DNA from: Hysterium pulicare CBS 123377
Lineage: Eukaryota > Ascomycota > Dothideomycetes > Hysteriales > Hysteriaceae
Direction of reading: 5' to 3'
Assembly (NCBI GenBank): GCA_000467715.1
Contig: AJFK01000864.1
Coordinates: forward strand, 1 to 64,000
Length of the DNA stretch: 64,000 bases
The notes beneath the pieces were generated by a model. The model was not told the DNA's origin. It worked only from the letters and a program-made list of their open reading frames with translations, and ran no database searches. Position 1 is the first letter of the stretch. The number at the start of each line of letters is the position of its first letter. Below, one piece after another: positions 22,319-32,614 of this stretch. The position numbers and the translations under genes are program-made.

Positions 22319-24068
22319 ATGCGCTCATGCTTCTTTTCAGCCTTGTTTCTCTTCCTGATATTCCCACCGGCTTGGGGTGCGAAAAATACCACGGTCATTA
22401 TACCTAGTGATTACTCAAATCACGGAGATCCAAATCTATTGTGTAGACCGTCGAGATGGACAGATATCGCCATCTTCTTTCTCGGAAACTATGTTGCCCA
22501 CGCAGCCACTCTGTACACTTTCCCCGGTGAAGGTCAGCTCAGCGTGATCATATCCACCGTCATGGCACTATTGTTTCCCATCACAGGCATGATGCGTGCA
22601 GTGCGAGCAATTAAACGCCTTCCAATACTCGGACGTAATGATTTAGAGGTAGCTGCACGAGCTGGGGCTCTTTGCACCGTGTTTGCGAAGGAGGGGGAAG
22701 AGGAGGGAACTTTGAGAATCATGAGTGAAGCTATCGATTTATACGCGGGTGAGTTCGCTTGCAAGCAGCAACAAAATGCATCTCATATGAAGGACAGCTG
22801 TTCCGATTACTACAACGGTACACGGGCAATTTGATCTTCACATAAAATACGCTTTGACAGTCGTTCCATGGAACGCAACATTCACCGACAAAACCCGGCG
22901 GACATTGAAGAAATCCTTTCGTAGCATCTTTCGAGCCAAAGAGTTCGAAGACATTCAAAAATTTACAACAATCTCTTGCGACCGCAATGCGGTGAAAATC
23001 CTTATTGGTCTTGGCCAGACACTTTTCGCAATTTCCAGCATCTATCGATCCCGCGGTAACCAGATTTCGGTATATGGCTACGTAGCTTTCGGTCTTACAG
23101 TAGTTCCATATGCTTTTATGTCCATGGTAAACTCCATCGCACATCTTGTGTGCCCAACCTATCCGGCAATGTATGTTGTTCGACCTAAAGGCAGCGATTT
23201 CCGTGTCATGGAAGCCCTAGGAATACATGACGGTATCGTTGGGCAGCTTGACGACCATCAACCAAGTAAGCTTCAAAAGGGAAGCGTAGGGTTATGGTTC
23301 GCGTACTCGATAACAGTTATTGTACTTTCCGCGGCAGTACCACTATGTGTTATAGCGGGGTTATCTCACTTCCAAAGAGGCTCGAGTACCCATGCTCAAA
23401 GGGTTTGGATAATGATTTGGCTTGTTTTTGGTCTCGCGATTCCCGGCGTGGCTATCTGGTTGAGCAATGGAATAGGCACCGATACAGCACCGGGAACTCG
23501 TCGCCTATTGCCTGCGAAGGTTTCGGCTTCATATGAGAAATGTCGGGGTTGGCAAAAACAGGTTGAAGGTCTTGCTGAGCAAGAAAGCAAACTTTCCGGG
23601 GAAAGAAATCCTGCCTCCGAGCGAGCCGACACGGAGGCCGATTCCACTAAACGTCTCAAAGATCCTCCAGATCAAGCAGTGGACGCCGAGGGAATCCTTC
23701 GCGATGTAAAAAATTTGATCACAAATTTAGAACCATTTCGGAATGATGCGGGAATTCTATCGTATCGCTCTGACCTTTTTATGCTGCTTCTCCAAGATGT
23801 GGATGCGGTCGTAGATCGTTGTATAGCCTGTTGTTCAACTCTACCTCAACAAACGCCGATTGAAATCCAGGCGGAGATACGAAACCTCACTGCGTCTTTG
23901 GTGTCAGTGCTACAAAGGGGAGACGAGAGAAGTAACGTAAGTCTAAAAATGGTCTATCGTTGCCTGTTGTGGGTTTTCAACGTAGGAATGTGCGTGCCTG
24001 CCATAGGAGGGTTTGTTGCCGTTGGGTATATGCTCATGGACTATGGGGTCTGCATTCGTATTACTTGA
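22319..24068 (+). CDS. Polytopic membrane protein of unknown function with signal peptide
   Basis: I recognise the style of a fungal hypothetical integral-membrane family but no named domain. Exons 22319..22817 and 22861..24068 (43-nt intron) give 568 residues. A hydrophobic leader (residues 1 to 20) is followed by an N-glycosylation site (NTT) and hydrophobic segments near residues 47 to 65, 78 to 98, 220 to 240, 250 to 275, 325 to 350 and 360 to 382. A hydrophilic, charged domain of about 150 residues follows (including DAEGILRDVKNLITNLEPF), and a last hydrophobic segment VPAIGGFVAVGYML ends the protein. The C-terminus may be mis-ended, because a donor-like GT lies just after the last segment. 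The intron is at the short end for this genome. No clear functional neighbour. Confidence 0.72.
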
Positions 24069-24316
24069 AACACACGCGGTTGGGAACACAATGAGTATAT
24101 TGTCTGACAGTTCAAACTTTCCTACAGCCCTATTTAATGCCCTATATCCCTCAAAAGATTACGATGCAACTCATTTAATACCTATCTCTCGTCCGTATTT
24201 CAAGTTTCTTTTGAGCACTAATCAACGAATCATTCCAAACCCGATTTCTTTGCACCTTACGGCCATATAATCCTTACCCGAGATGGAACCTAACACATAC
24301 CTTCACCGACAAGTGA
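24069..24316. other. Convergent 3' region
   Basis: Short gap between the membrane-protein gene and the minus-strand hypothetical gene. Nothing coding is supported. Confidence 0.4.
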
Positions 24317-24948
24317 TTAACTGAGCGATGTTCTTCTTTGAGCGTTCGTTGCAGCTGTCACCCGCTTCAGCGCCGAACTCTGGACCGATAAGATGGTTCT
24401 TCTTCGAATCTTTCTTTGGCACTGGATGCGCTGGTGGACTTTCTTGATATGAAACCGACCGAGATCTACACCGTCGGATTCCCCCTGAGCGCTGTTGAAG
24501 ATGTATACTAAAGCAATATCAAGTGAACATGTAGAGCTACTATCATTATAATCGGTGATAAAATGCTCCATGCTCCAATCCCCAGATTTCACAGGAGGCT
24601 TTGTCACAAACGGAGCTTTGCCCTGAGTAAATGAGACGATAGATGGCGACTTTCGGAAAGGGATCTGAACCTGACCCCAACATAGCGACCTCGGTGATGG
24701 CTCCTGACTTCGTTTCGCCTTTTCAGAAACTTGCTGATCAGGCATGGCTCTGTCGATAACGGTCGGAGGCGGTTTGTCAGATCGATTTAAGGTGTACTTG
24801 CCCACATACTCATCTCAGCGGTGAAATCTGGAGGTAAGAGCATTGGTGTCAACCAAGAGCATCAAGCGTTATTGCACTCGAAATGGGTACAGTGGTTCGA
24901 ATAGCTTTTAGGAGAAAGTGGAAGCTCACCTTCAACTGATTCGGCCAT
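24317..24948 (-). CDS. Hypothetical protein, weakly supported
   Basis: A minus-strand frame of about 140 residues from MPDQQVSEKAKRSQEP to the stop at 24317 has an amphipathic, soluble look: a conserved-looking KSGDWSMEHFITDYNDSS followed by a hydrophobic helix DIALVYIFNSA and a basic tail. A start upstream is possible through two small exons beginning MAESVE at 24948 and spliced with plausible GT-AG introns, but the last acceptor is ambiguous. No family recognised. It may be noise or a short fungal-specific gene. A perfect 17-bp duplication sits just upstream of the proposed ATG. Confidence 0.35.
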
Positions 24949-24982
24949 GGGAGTATATATTCAACGGGAGTATATATTCAAC
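24949..24982. repeat. Perfect 17-bp direct duplication
   Basis: The unit GGGAGTATATATTCAAC occurs twice head to tail with no mismatch (24949..24965 and 24966..24982), followed by a third GGG. The unit contains an AT-rich TATATA core. Confidence 0.95.
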
Positions 24983-26054
24983 GGGTCAATCTGCTCGCTT
25001 CTTGAAATGAAGATGTATGTCTCGGGCTTCGAGTTAAAATTAAGTGGAATTACGAGCATTAGGTTTGATTTAGCAGAGTTTGCGAGGCCAAAATTAATTT
25101 GTCGCTTCGATAAGGGACATTCATAACATGTTGCAATTCGTCTCCTGTGCGCATCGACACACATGGCCCCTAATCTATCATTTCTACGGTTGCCCTACAT
25201 AGTTCCCTTTTTAGGGTCACAGCAAAGCCACACAGTAACCTACAACTGGATGTATGTTGATTGACGTCTCGAGAAAGCACCGAAAAGACATCCATGTCCA
25301 AAGGTATGCCTCCAGATTTTTATCAGTGGTACGGCCAACGTTACAGGTGAGTGCTGTGCACGGCAGATACGAACGTACAACGGAAAATTCCACCTCACCC
25401 GGGCCACTGCCACCAAACCCCTCACGAGCTTTCATATCGAGTTCCCATACCTGAGCCTCGGTAAGTCGGGAGTCAAGTGGGATTTCGTGCACGGAGACAG
25501 ATGAGATTGATGTTGGGGCCAAGGGATACCAGGCTATGACTAAGTACGAGCTAGCCAACAAAACGTATGGCTGCGTCCCAACCAATCACCATTCGGAGTC
25601 TTTACCAAGCCGTGAACACCTCACTGGACGTAACCCGCTAACCTAACTTCAAAGCTAACCATCCAATTCCAGAATGCTGTGCATGAGGTACAGGGCTCAC
25701 AAAAAAGCAACATAAATGAGCTCCGCGGAGGCCATACGGCGACTTTTCCGGCTCCCTAGCGATGGTGGGGTTCTGGTTCGTCTTTCGCCGCCCTCCTGCA
25801 ACTCCCCATGTATCTTTTCGCTAGATCTGCCAGGAGTCCAACTCTACTGGCTAATCATGGAATTCTAGATTGGCTGACTCCAGCAGAAATACGTATCCCG
25901 CATCAAAGCTCGCTTCACCGATCGTGAAGACACCCTAAGTACCCAGCCCGGTTCAGGACTGCAAGAGAAATGATAGATATCAGGCGGCTGCCTAGCTTTC
26001 CTTTCTCTAAGCTTTTGTTATCGCGTTTTCCGATTTTCTAGGTGTGAAACTTCA
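24983..26054. other. Intergenic region upstream of the P450 gene
   Basis: A minus-strand frame of 122 residues (25217..25585) has no recognisable motif and no exon partner, so I do not call it. The rest is non-coding as far as I can see. Confidence 0.45.
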
Positions 26055-27817
26055 TTGACCTTTATGGCAGTCCCACTGCTCTTCGTTGGCGCTTGCGCTA
26101 CGTGGTTCGTCTATCTTCTCAGCCTCGTCATCTATCGTCTGTATTTCTCTCCACTTGCGAAATTTCCAGGTCCTAGAATCGTTGCGATTTCAAGATGGTA
26201 CGAATTCTATCAATCGGTCATCAACAAAGGCAACTTTCGGTTCTGCGTCGAGGATATGCACAAGAAATATGGTAATTCGAGATGTCTCCAGCCCATCCAC
26301 CTTCCCTGCTCTGAGCAATTGCAGGTCCAATTGTCCGCATTGCGCCCGAAGAACTGCATATCCAAGATGCTGAATACTGGGACGATCTATACGTCAAAAA
26401 TGCAAAGGCCGACAAGCACGAGTGGCAGGCACATAGATTTGGCTCTCCTACTAATGTGTTCGCGACGCCTGATCATAATTTGCATCGGATGCGTAGAGGA
26501 GCTTTGAATCCAATGTCAGTACCTTCGCACTAGACCGATGCGTTTACCATTCTAGGTTCCATTCAACTAATCCATCTAGGTTTTCAAAACGTCAGGTTGT
26601 GAATTTTCAACCGATAATCCACGAAAAAATCGATCTTCTCTGCCAACAAATTTCAGAATTCAGAAAAGCCGGAAATCCGTTGACTGTCAGTTCAGGCTAC
26701 TGCGCTTACACTGAAGATGTTATCATGGACTACTCATTTGGTTTCTGCTACGACCACCTTAAATCACCAGGGTTCAAAGAAACTATGCAAACTGCCTTTA
26801 TTGCCGGCAACAAGTTCAGCAATACAGCTGTGCAATTTCCGTGGATATACCCTATTATGAATTCTCTTCCAGATAGCTTCGCGGAGAGTATGACACCTGA
26901 TTTGGCACCTTTGTTGAGAGTTCATCGAGTCAGTCTCACAGCAATAGCTATCTTCTTCACGATACTAATCCAGATGATAGGATCTCGGGGCCCTTCTCTC
27001 CCGCATGATGAAAGGCGAAGAGAGCCGGACTAAAGAGGCGTCTCATCCAACTATCTTCGGAGAGCTGCTCGAAAGCGATTTACCGCCACAGGAAAAACAA
27101 GTCCGCCGCCTGATCGATGAAGCACAAACAGTCATTGGTGCAGCGATTATGACCACATCATGGGTCCTAAGCGTTGCCACCTATCACATCGTTAAGAACC
27201 CCAAGACCCAGACCACACTCCGCGAAGAACTATCCAAAGCTCTTCCAAATGCATTCGACAAGCCAGATTGGGTCAAGATGGAACAACTGCCGTACCTCAG
27301 AGCTTGTATCCTGGAAGGCATGAGGCTGGCCCACGCTACTTCAAATCGTCTTCCCAGACTTATGAACTACCCGATCCAGTACAAAGAATGGGTCATCCCG
27401 GCCCGTACTCCCGTTTCGATGACCCTCATGGATGTAACTCACGATGAGAAAATTTTCCCGAATAGACACGAGTTTATCCCAGAGCGTTGGCTGGATAACC
27501 CTAAGGCGCCGAATGGAGAGCCGCTTGACCACTTCGCAGTTGGCTTTGGAAGAGGAGCACGAAGCTGTCTTGGTATCAAGTACGTATTTCTCCATTGAGA
27601 TTTTGATGGCGGATGCGTAATGGCTGACGACATGAATAATAGTATGGCTCAAGCCGAAATGTATCTGGCACTAGCAACCGTTTTCCGCCGCTTCACATTC
27701 GAGTTATATGAGACCGATGAGTCAGATGTTAGATTGAAGCACGATTATTTCATTCCATTCCCGAAGTTGGATACAAAGGGTATTCGCGTAATTGTCAAGT
27801 CTGATGAACTAGAGTGA
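26055..27817 (+). CDS. Cytochrome P450 monooxygenase, trichodiene-oxygenase-like
   Basis: Heme-thiolate oxygenase anchored in the ER; substrate unknown. Exons 26055..26271, 26325..26514, 26580..26928, 26981..27579 and 27643..27817 give 509 residues, the usual size. A membrane anchor spans residues 5 to 30, followed by the hinge FPGPRIVAISRWYEFY. Helix C is HRMRRGALNPMFSKR. Helix K carries the ExxR motif in LEGMRLAH, the PERF-type motif is EFIPERW, and the heme loop is FGRGARSCLG with the ligand Cys. Helix I reads IGAAIMTTSW: the acidic residue normally before the Thr is Met here. The closest remembered group is fungal P450s related to trichodiene oxygenase and benzoate hydroxylase-type clans, and this assignment is loose. 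An MFS exporter lies 2.1 kb downstream on the other strand, but no backbone synthase is nearby. ATG 26064 is an alternative start. Confidence 0.93.
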
Positions 27818-28349
27818 CGCATACATGTATGTCTGGGAGGACACCAACAACACAATTAGCATCTACTTTCCGTATATATCTGAACACACAAGAATACAAC
27901 GACGAAATACAAATCTAATATTCGTACGAAATGCGAGGAAGGTTTTACCAAACCAAATCTTCCCAGCCTCACAGCCGGGTAGACCATCCCAATCCAGGTC
28001 TTGGCCCAACGTCATTATTGCTCCGTCGTCCAGAAACCTGTCAACCTTCCAAGATTCACACCACAACCCAAGAAAATGGCGCTGCGGCGGCTGCGCCAAC
28101 CACCAGGAGTTGATGGCACTAAAGTTCCAACTAACTACCAGAATTCACTGACTTACTAACGACACCACCCCTCATTTACTCATTCTAGATATCAACTCGT
28201 CCTCCAGCCTTCCGCAAACTCCGCCAGCTCCCCCAAGCAACCATCAGATCACAGCTCGACCGATTAAACCTTTGCTCTACGCATAGAGAGTCCTCAATCT
28301 ACCACACAATTTTTCATCCCTACTTCGACCCACGACCATAAGGGAAACG
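27818..28349. other. Intergenic region
   Basis: Holds the P450 3' region and the upstream region of a small Gly-rich gene. Frames here have no motif. Confidence 0.45.
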
Positions 28350-28709
28350 ATGTGCTTCTTCAGCGCCGCACCCGTGCACTCGTCCCGCCCCCTAAACGAC
28401 CCCCCACCCCACCGTAGCCGGTACAGTGCCCACGGTCCACCGGGGACAGTGCGCCTACCTCGAGGCTCTACGACCTCGTATCGCGAGCATAGACAAAGCT
28501 CGCAGAGTTTTCGGGAGAGTGAGCCGAGACTGATTGAGTATAAACGGAGTAGCCAGCAGAGGATCGAAGGAGGATGTCATGGGGGCAGGAAAAGTGGTGG
28601 GGGAGGAAGTTCCTACGGCGGTGGTGGGAGAGAGAGTAGGGGATCGGTGGGAGGAGGTAGAGGGGAAAGTTATGATTACAGGAAGAGTGTGAATATTGTT
28701 AGGCAGTGA
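28350..28709 (+). CDS. Small basic Gly/Ser/Arg-rich protein
   Basis: A 119-residue intronless frame starting MCFFSAAPVHSS. The first third is rich in Pro, His and Arg, the middle in Ser and Arg (REHRQSSQSFRESEPR), and from residue 75 it is mostly Gly, Ser and Arg (RKSGGGGSSYGGGGRE and further runs). The composition is that of a disordered RNA-associated or secreted-unconventional peptide, but no signal peptide or domain is present, and no function can be given. The ATG follows a pyrimidine-rich leader, which supports a real gene. Confidence 0.5.
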   Translation: MCFFSAAPVHSSRPLNDPPPHRSRYSAHGPPGTVRLPRGSTTSYREHRQSSQSFRESEPRLIEYKRSSQQRIEGGCHGGRKSGGGGSSYGGGGRESRGSVGGGRGESYDYRKSVNIVRQ

Positions 28710-29945
28710 AAGGGCCAGAAATATATTATAAATGCAGGTGTGTCCATTGCTGGAAAGCGTTCATGCGATGGAAAGAAGATGGTATATTCGGAAATTTTGG
28801 TTTGAGCGTAGACAATGTTTTGGGTCTGTTTATTGGGCACAACCTGGGTGTTTTTGAAATCATGGTGTTGGATGGGTTCATTGGTATATCCTCTACCTTC
28901 GTTGAGCCTATGCAACATGATAGCTGATCAATCCTGCAGAAAGGCGTCCCTGATATGAAGCCCAGAAGACATTGGCTGCAAAATAGTGATGAATATATAT
29001 CTAAATCATGATTTTCTCCTTCCAGCTCGTGGACCGCTCAGGGTTGACAATGTAAATTAATATGTTACGAACACATTACGAACAAGTTGCTAACACCTCA
29101 AGAAATTACCGCAATCAACGCTTGTTAAATTTCCTTCCTATTTAGGCATCCCTCCAGCAAGCCAGCTCCTGACCACATCACTGCTGATATCTTGCTAATA
29201 TTATCCCAACACATTAGCAAAGAATGCCGGAATAGATACTGTCTCAACATACTTTTCAATTCAGCTGTTTTCTTCAAAGTTGTCTTTATTGCCAACTTGT
29301 ATTTACTATACTTGAGAACTAAAGAGCTCTAATATCTAACAATTGATAGTTTTTGTTTGAGAAAATTTAAGGAATTTATAGAGGGTTCATAATAGCATAT
29401 TTATTAGAATTAGTATAGATGTATAAGTGTAGGAATAGTATAGTAGTATAGTATTGGTGGTAGTATTAATAAAGTTATAGTATTGCGGTGTTGTAGTTGC
29501 GTAGAAATGAATATCAGTACCTAACATCAACACTTTTCTTTTTATCTTTCTGATTAGGTAGTATTTTCTCCTCCTAGTCCGTGGAAAGTGTAGTTACTAA
29601 TTAATAGAAAATGCGGAAATCAACCCTTTTTTCCATCTCTTTCCCTATTAGGTAACTCTATAGTATATGGCAAGGTGAAGCGCAGCAAGTTTCAATAAGA
29701 TTGTGGCAAGGTGTGCTGTTGCGGTGTCGTGCTGTTGCGGTGTTATGCTGTTGAGCGCTGTTGAAATCCTCGACAATCGACACTTTTCCGATATCCTTCT
29801 TGATTAGGCAATAACTGTTGGGGGTGCTGTTGAAGCCCTGTCGAGGCAACTTCAGAATTTTCTTCATTGGCAGATCCCTTTTGTTTTCTTTCAAGGAAGT
29901 TTTATATAATTATCTTACTTATCTAGTCCACACATACAACCTTAT
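28710..29945. other. AT-rich gene-poor gap with decayed repeats
   Basis: From about 29040 the base composition drops to strongly AT-rich, and no frame is coding. Short degenerate motifs recur, such as TATTTAGGC, GATTAGGTAG, CTATTAGGTA and GATTAGGCAA at roughly 29140, 29550, 29645 and 29800. An inverted pair CCTCGACA (about 29769) and TGTCGAGG (about 29838) is visible. This fits an old, mutation-decayed repeat, possibly altered by repeat-induced point mutation, but the family cannot be named. Confidence 0.4.
29713..29753. repeat. 16-bp tandem repeat, about 2.5 copies
   Basis: GTGCTGTTGCGGTGTC is followed directly by GTGCTGTTGCGGTGTT and then by a partial third copy beginning ATGCTGTTG. It lies inside the AT-rich gap and is locally GC-rich and strand-biased (G and T). 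Confidence 0.85.
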
Positions 29946-31909
29946 CTACGCCTGCTCCACCTTCACATCCCCACCAATGCCCGTCCTCGTCTCCTTATGC
30001 TCTTTGCTCAACGCCTGCTTAACAATAAACGCGCTAGCAATCAATCCGCACGCACTCACACAAGTATAGAGAATCCACATATTCCTCAAACTCCCCGCAA
30101 AGGCCTCCTTGACCGCAAGCCTCTGTCTCACATCCGGAATCTTGCCCACCAACAATACATTAGCTGCTGCATCTTCCCCCGTAAACTTCTTCACAACATC
30201 AGTCGCGAGCCCCGCAGCACGCAAATCGGCTGTGCGAGATTCCATCCCGTTCTGGAATATGACGCCGCCTATGACTATGGACATCGAGGTGGCGAGATTG
30301 CGCACGAAACCGAGAGTTCCCGTTGCGGTTGAGGTGTCGGCTTGAGAGACGAGGGCTTGAAGAGCGATGAGGGGTGGTTCGAAGAGGAGACCTGCGCCTA
30401 TTCCAGCAACGAGTTGGAAACCGATGAGTTGAGCGACGCTGGAGGTGGTATTAAGGTGGATGAAGAGGCCGTTGCCGATTGTAAGGAAGACCATGCCGAG
30501 CCAGATGAGTTCCATATAATGGCCACTGGTGGAGAGAATTAGTAGGGCTTTTGGGTTGGTGGAAGCTGTGGGATGAAATACCTCCGATGGATTACCACGC
30601 CGGCGGTAATGCCCATTAGGGCTTCTCCCACGGTGATGGGTAGGATCAGAAGACCTGAGCGTGTTGGAGATGCTCCCTTGACGGATTGGAAGTAGAGAGG
30701 CATGTAGTATTCTCCTGCAATGAATACCTGAGCTCATTTGTCAGCCGAATGGATCATGGAAAGAGGGGTTTTGGCGCTTACAAAGCCATGAATGAAGCAA
30801 AGCATCAAGCTCGCAACATTTGACTTATGGTCAAAAAGCCTTAACGGCATCACAGGATATTTTGCAAAACTCTTCTCACTCCAAATGAATAGAATCGACA
30901 TCAACACTCCAAACACAATGAGACAGATAACCTTTGGCGAGCTCCATGGGAAAATGACACCTCCGAAATCCAATCCTAATAACAACATCAAGGTGAATCC
31001 GAGGATCGACAAGCTTCCACACCAATCAATTGCTTTAAGGCCATCCAGAGCTTTCGTCCTAGGGTTATGGACATCTAGAAAGAGAAGTAGTAGAATGAAC
31101 GTTGAGCCCGATACCGCTAGTGGAAAATATCAGTAGGCTATCTTAGGTGAAGAAAACTTAGGGATGACGAACGGAGGTTGACCCAGAATGCCCATCTCCA
31201 GGACACATACTGAGTGAACATTCCTCCGAGAATGGGACCGATGCCGCCTGCAAGACACCACATGAATTCCAAAAGGCCCAGATACAGACTTCGGCTCCTA
31301 AAAGACGTTGAACATAATCACTTTAGCGGGAAGAATGCGGTATTGTACGCGAAGGTTATCATACCTCATACTAAACAGATCTGAAATAGTGATGTTCACC
31401 AACTGAATCAAACCTCCACCCGCCGTCCCCTGAAAACAACGACCAACAATCAACATCTTCATGCTGGAAGCTTTCGCACAAATAATGGAACTCCAGAAGA
31501 ATGTCCCAACGGCGCAGAGAAGGATAGGTTTTCGTCCCCATATATCGGAGAGTTTGGCCCAGATGGGTGCCGCGGCGGCATTGGCGAGCAGGTAGGCGCC
31601 TCCAACCCAGGTATAGCCAGAGGCAGAATGCAGTTGGGCGGAAATTGTGGGAATAGCTGTTGCTACGATGGTCTGATCTAATGCAGCGACAAAAAGAGAT
31701 AAGAATAAGGCTACTAGAACAGCGAAGAGACGGAGTTTGCTGCGGATGATTTCTGGTTCTTCGACTTCGAGGTTCGAAATATGGAGCGACGGTTCTGGTA
31801 TTCGTCCAGCATTGTGGGGATCTGATAGTGGTCTATTGGCTGGCTCGATATCCAATTGAGGCATAGCAGGACCTTGGGTTAGGCCCTCGTTTCTCGACTC
31901 GTGCGCCAT
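29946..31909 (-). CDS. MFS transporter, DHA2 (14-helix drug:H+ antiporter) type
   Basis: Proton-driven exporter of small toxic compounds in the plasma or vacuolar membrane. Exons 31909..31365, 31297..31173, 31116..30782, 30727..30582 and 30525..29946 give 576 residues. After an acidic 60-residue cytosolic head, helix 1 carries the DHA2 mark LDQTIVATAIPTI. The helix 2/3 loop has motif A as LSDIWGRKP, helix 4 starts at IVGRCFQGTAGGGLIQL, and the next block is LEFMWCLAGGIGPILGGMF followed by SWRWAFWVNLP. Further helices run to AFAGSLRNMWILYTCVSACG near the end. Intron donors include one GTTCGT, a weak but GT-type site; phases all fit. The P450 2.1 kb away and the AT-rich spacer suggest an accessory pair, but a shared pathway is not shown. 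Confidence 0.92.
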
Positions 31910-32614
31910 GACTACAGTTTACGTTTCATAAAATATCTCAATCAAAGACCGTGTTATTCATGAACAAAGATAATGATAATTATAAGACTCTTGAGCTGAA
32001 GTGCCAGGTGCGGGGGTAGTAGTGAAATTTTAAGTTACGGAAGCGCAATGGACTTTACCTAATATCTGCTAGCATCATGAAATCAACAAGCGTTCGGAGC
32101 TCGCCAGCTGGTTAGCGTTACCAATAGGAATTCGCAATCGGAGCTAAACTGGTATATTGATGCCTTGGAAATGCCAATTGTTAGCAAGAAGGGCGTACCT
32201 ACAAATGCATACGAAAGCTCCGTACGCAACATGTATACGACAGCTTTGCACGCAACAGGCATACGAAAAGTTCGTACGCAACATCTACGAATGCCTTTCC
32301 CAGTTAAAAGAGGTGCCAAGGTGTAAATATACCAATGAATCATGCCTTTGACTAGTTCGTTTTGTTCATCGAAGCCAAACTTGTTGTCAGTAGCTCTCTG
32401 TTTGTGAGTGTTGAGACGATTTTGCTGAGAACGGTGATACATACACACATTCATGAAGTTCCATCATCTACACCTTCATGTGAAAACGAACAAGAGTCTA
32501 GAGGTCTATCGAGTCGGACGTATGGTACTGTATAGGATTCTCTCTATCACGGATTCTAAAGTCATCTCAAAATTGGCGCAGAGAAATTCGTAATCGAATT
32601 CCATTGCTAAAAGC
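31910..32614. other. Intergenic region with a minisatellite
   Basis: Lies between the MFS gene's upstream side and the 3' end of atm1. Apart from the 26-bp tandem repeat listed separately, no gene or motif is supported. Confidence 0.5.
32207..32284. repeat. 26-bp minisatellite, three copies
   Basis: Three head-to-tail units of exactly 26 bp: 32207..32232, 32233..32258 and 32259..32284. Each starts G(C/T)ATACGA and ends with (T/C)(A/G)CGCAACA plus one base. Units 1 and 3 both contain the palindrome CGTACG and differ at a few positions; unit 2 is more diverged. Weaker traces may extend on either side. Confidence 0.9.

Noticed and set aside
25217-25585. 122-residue minus-strand frame upstream of the P450
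   Set aside because: No motif, no splice partners, and a plain composition; more likely chance.
28200-31909. A full secondary-metabolite gene cluster
   Set aside because: P450 and MFS genes are present but no polyketide, peptide or terpene synthase lies in the window.
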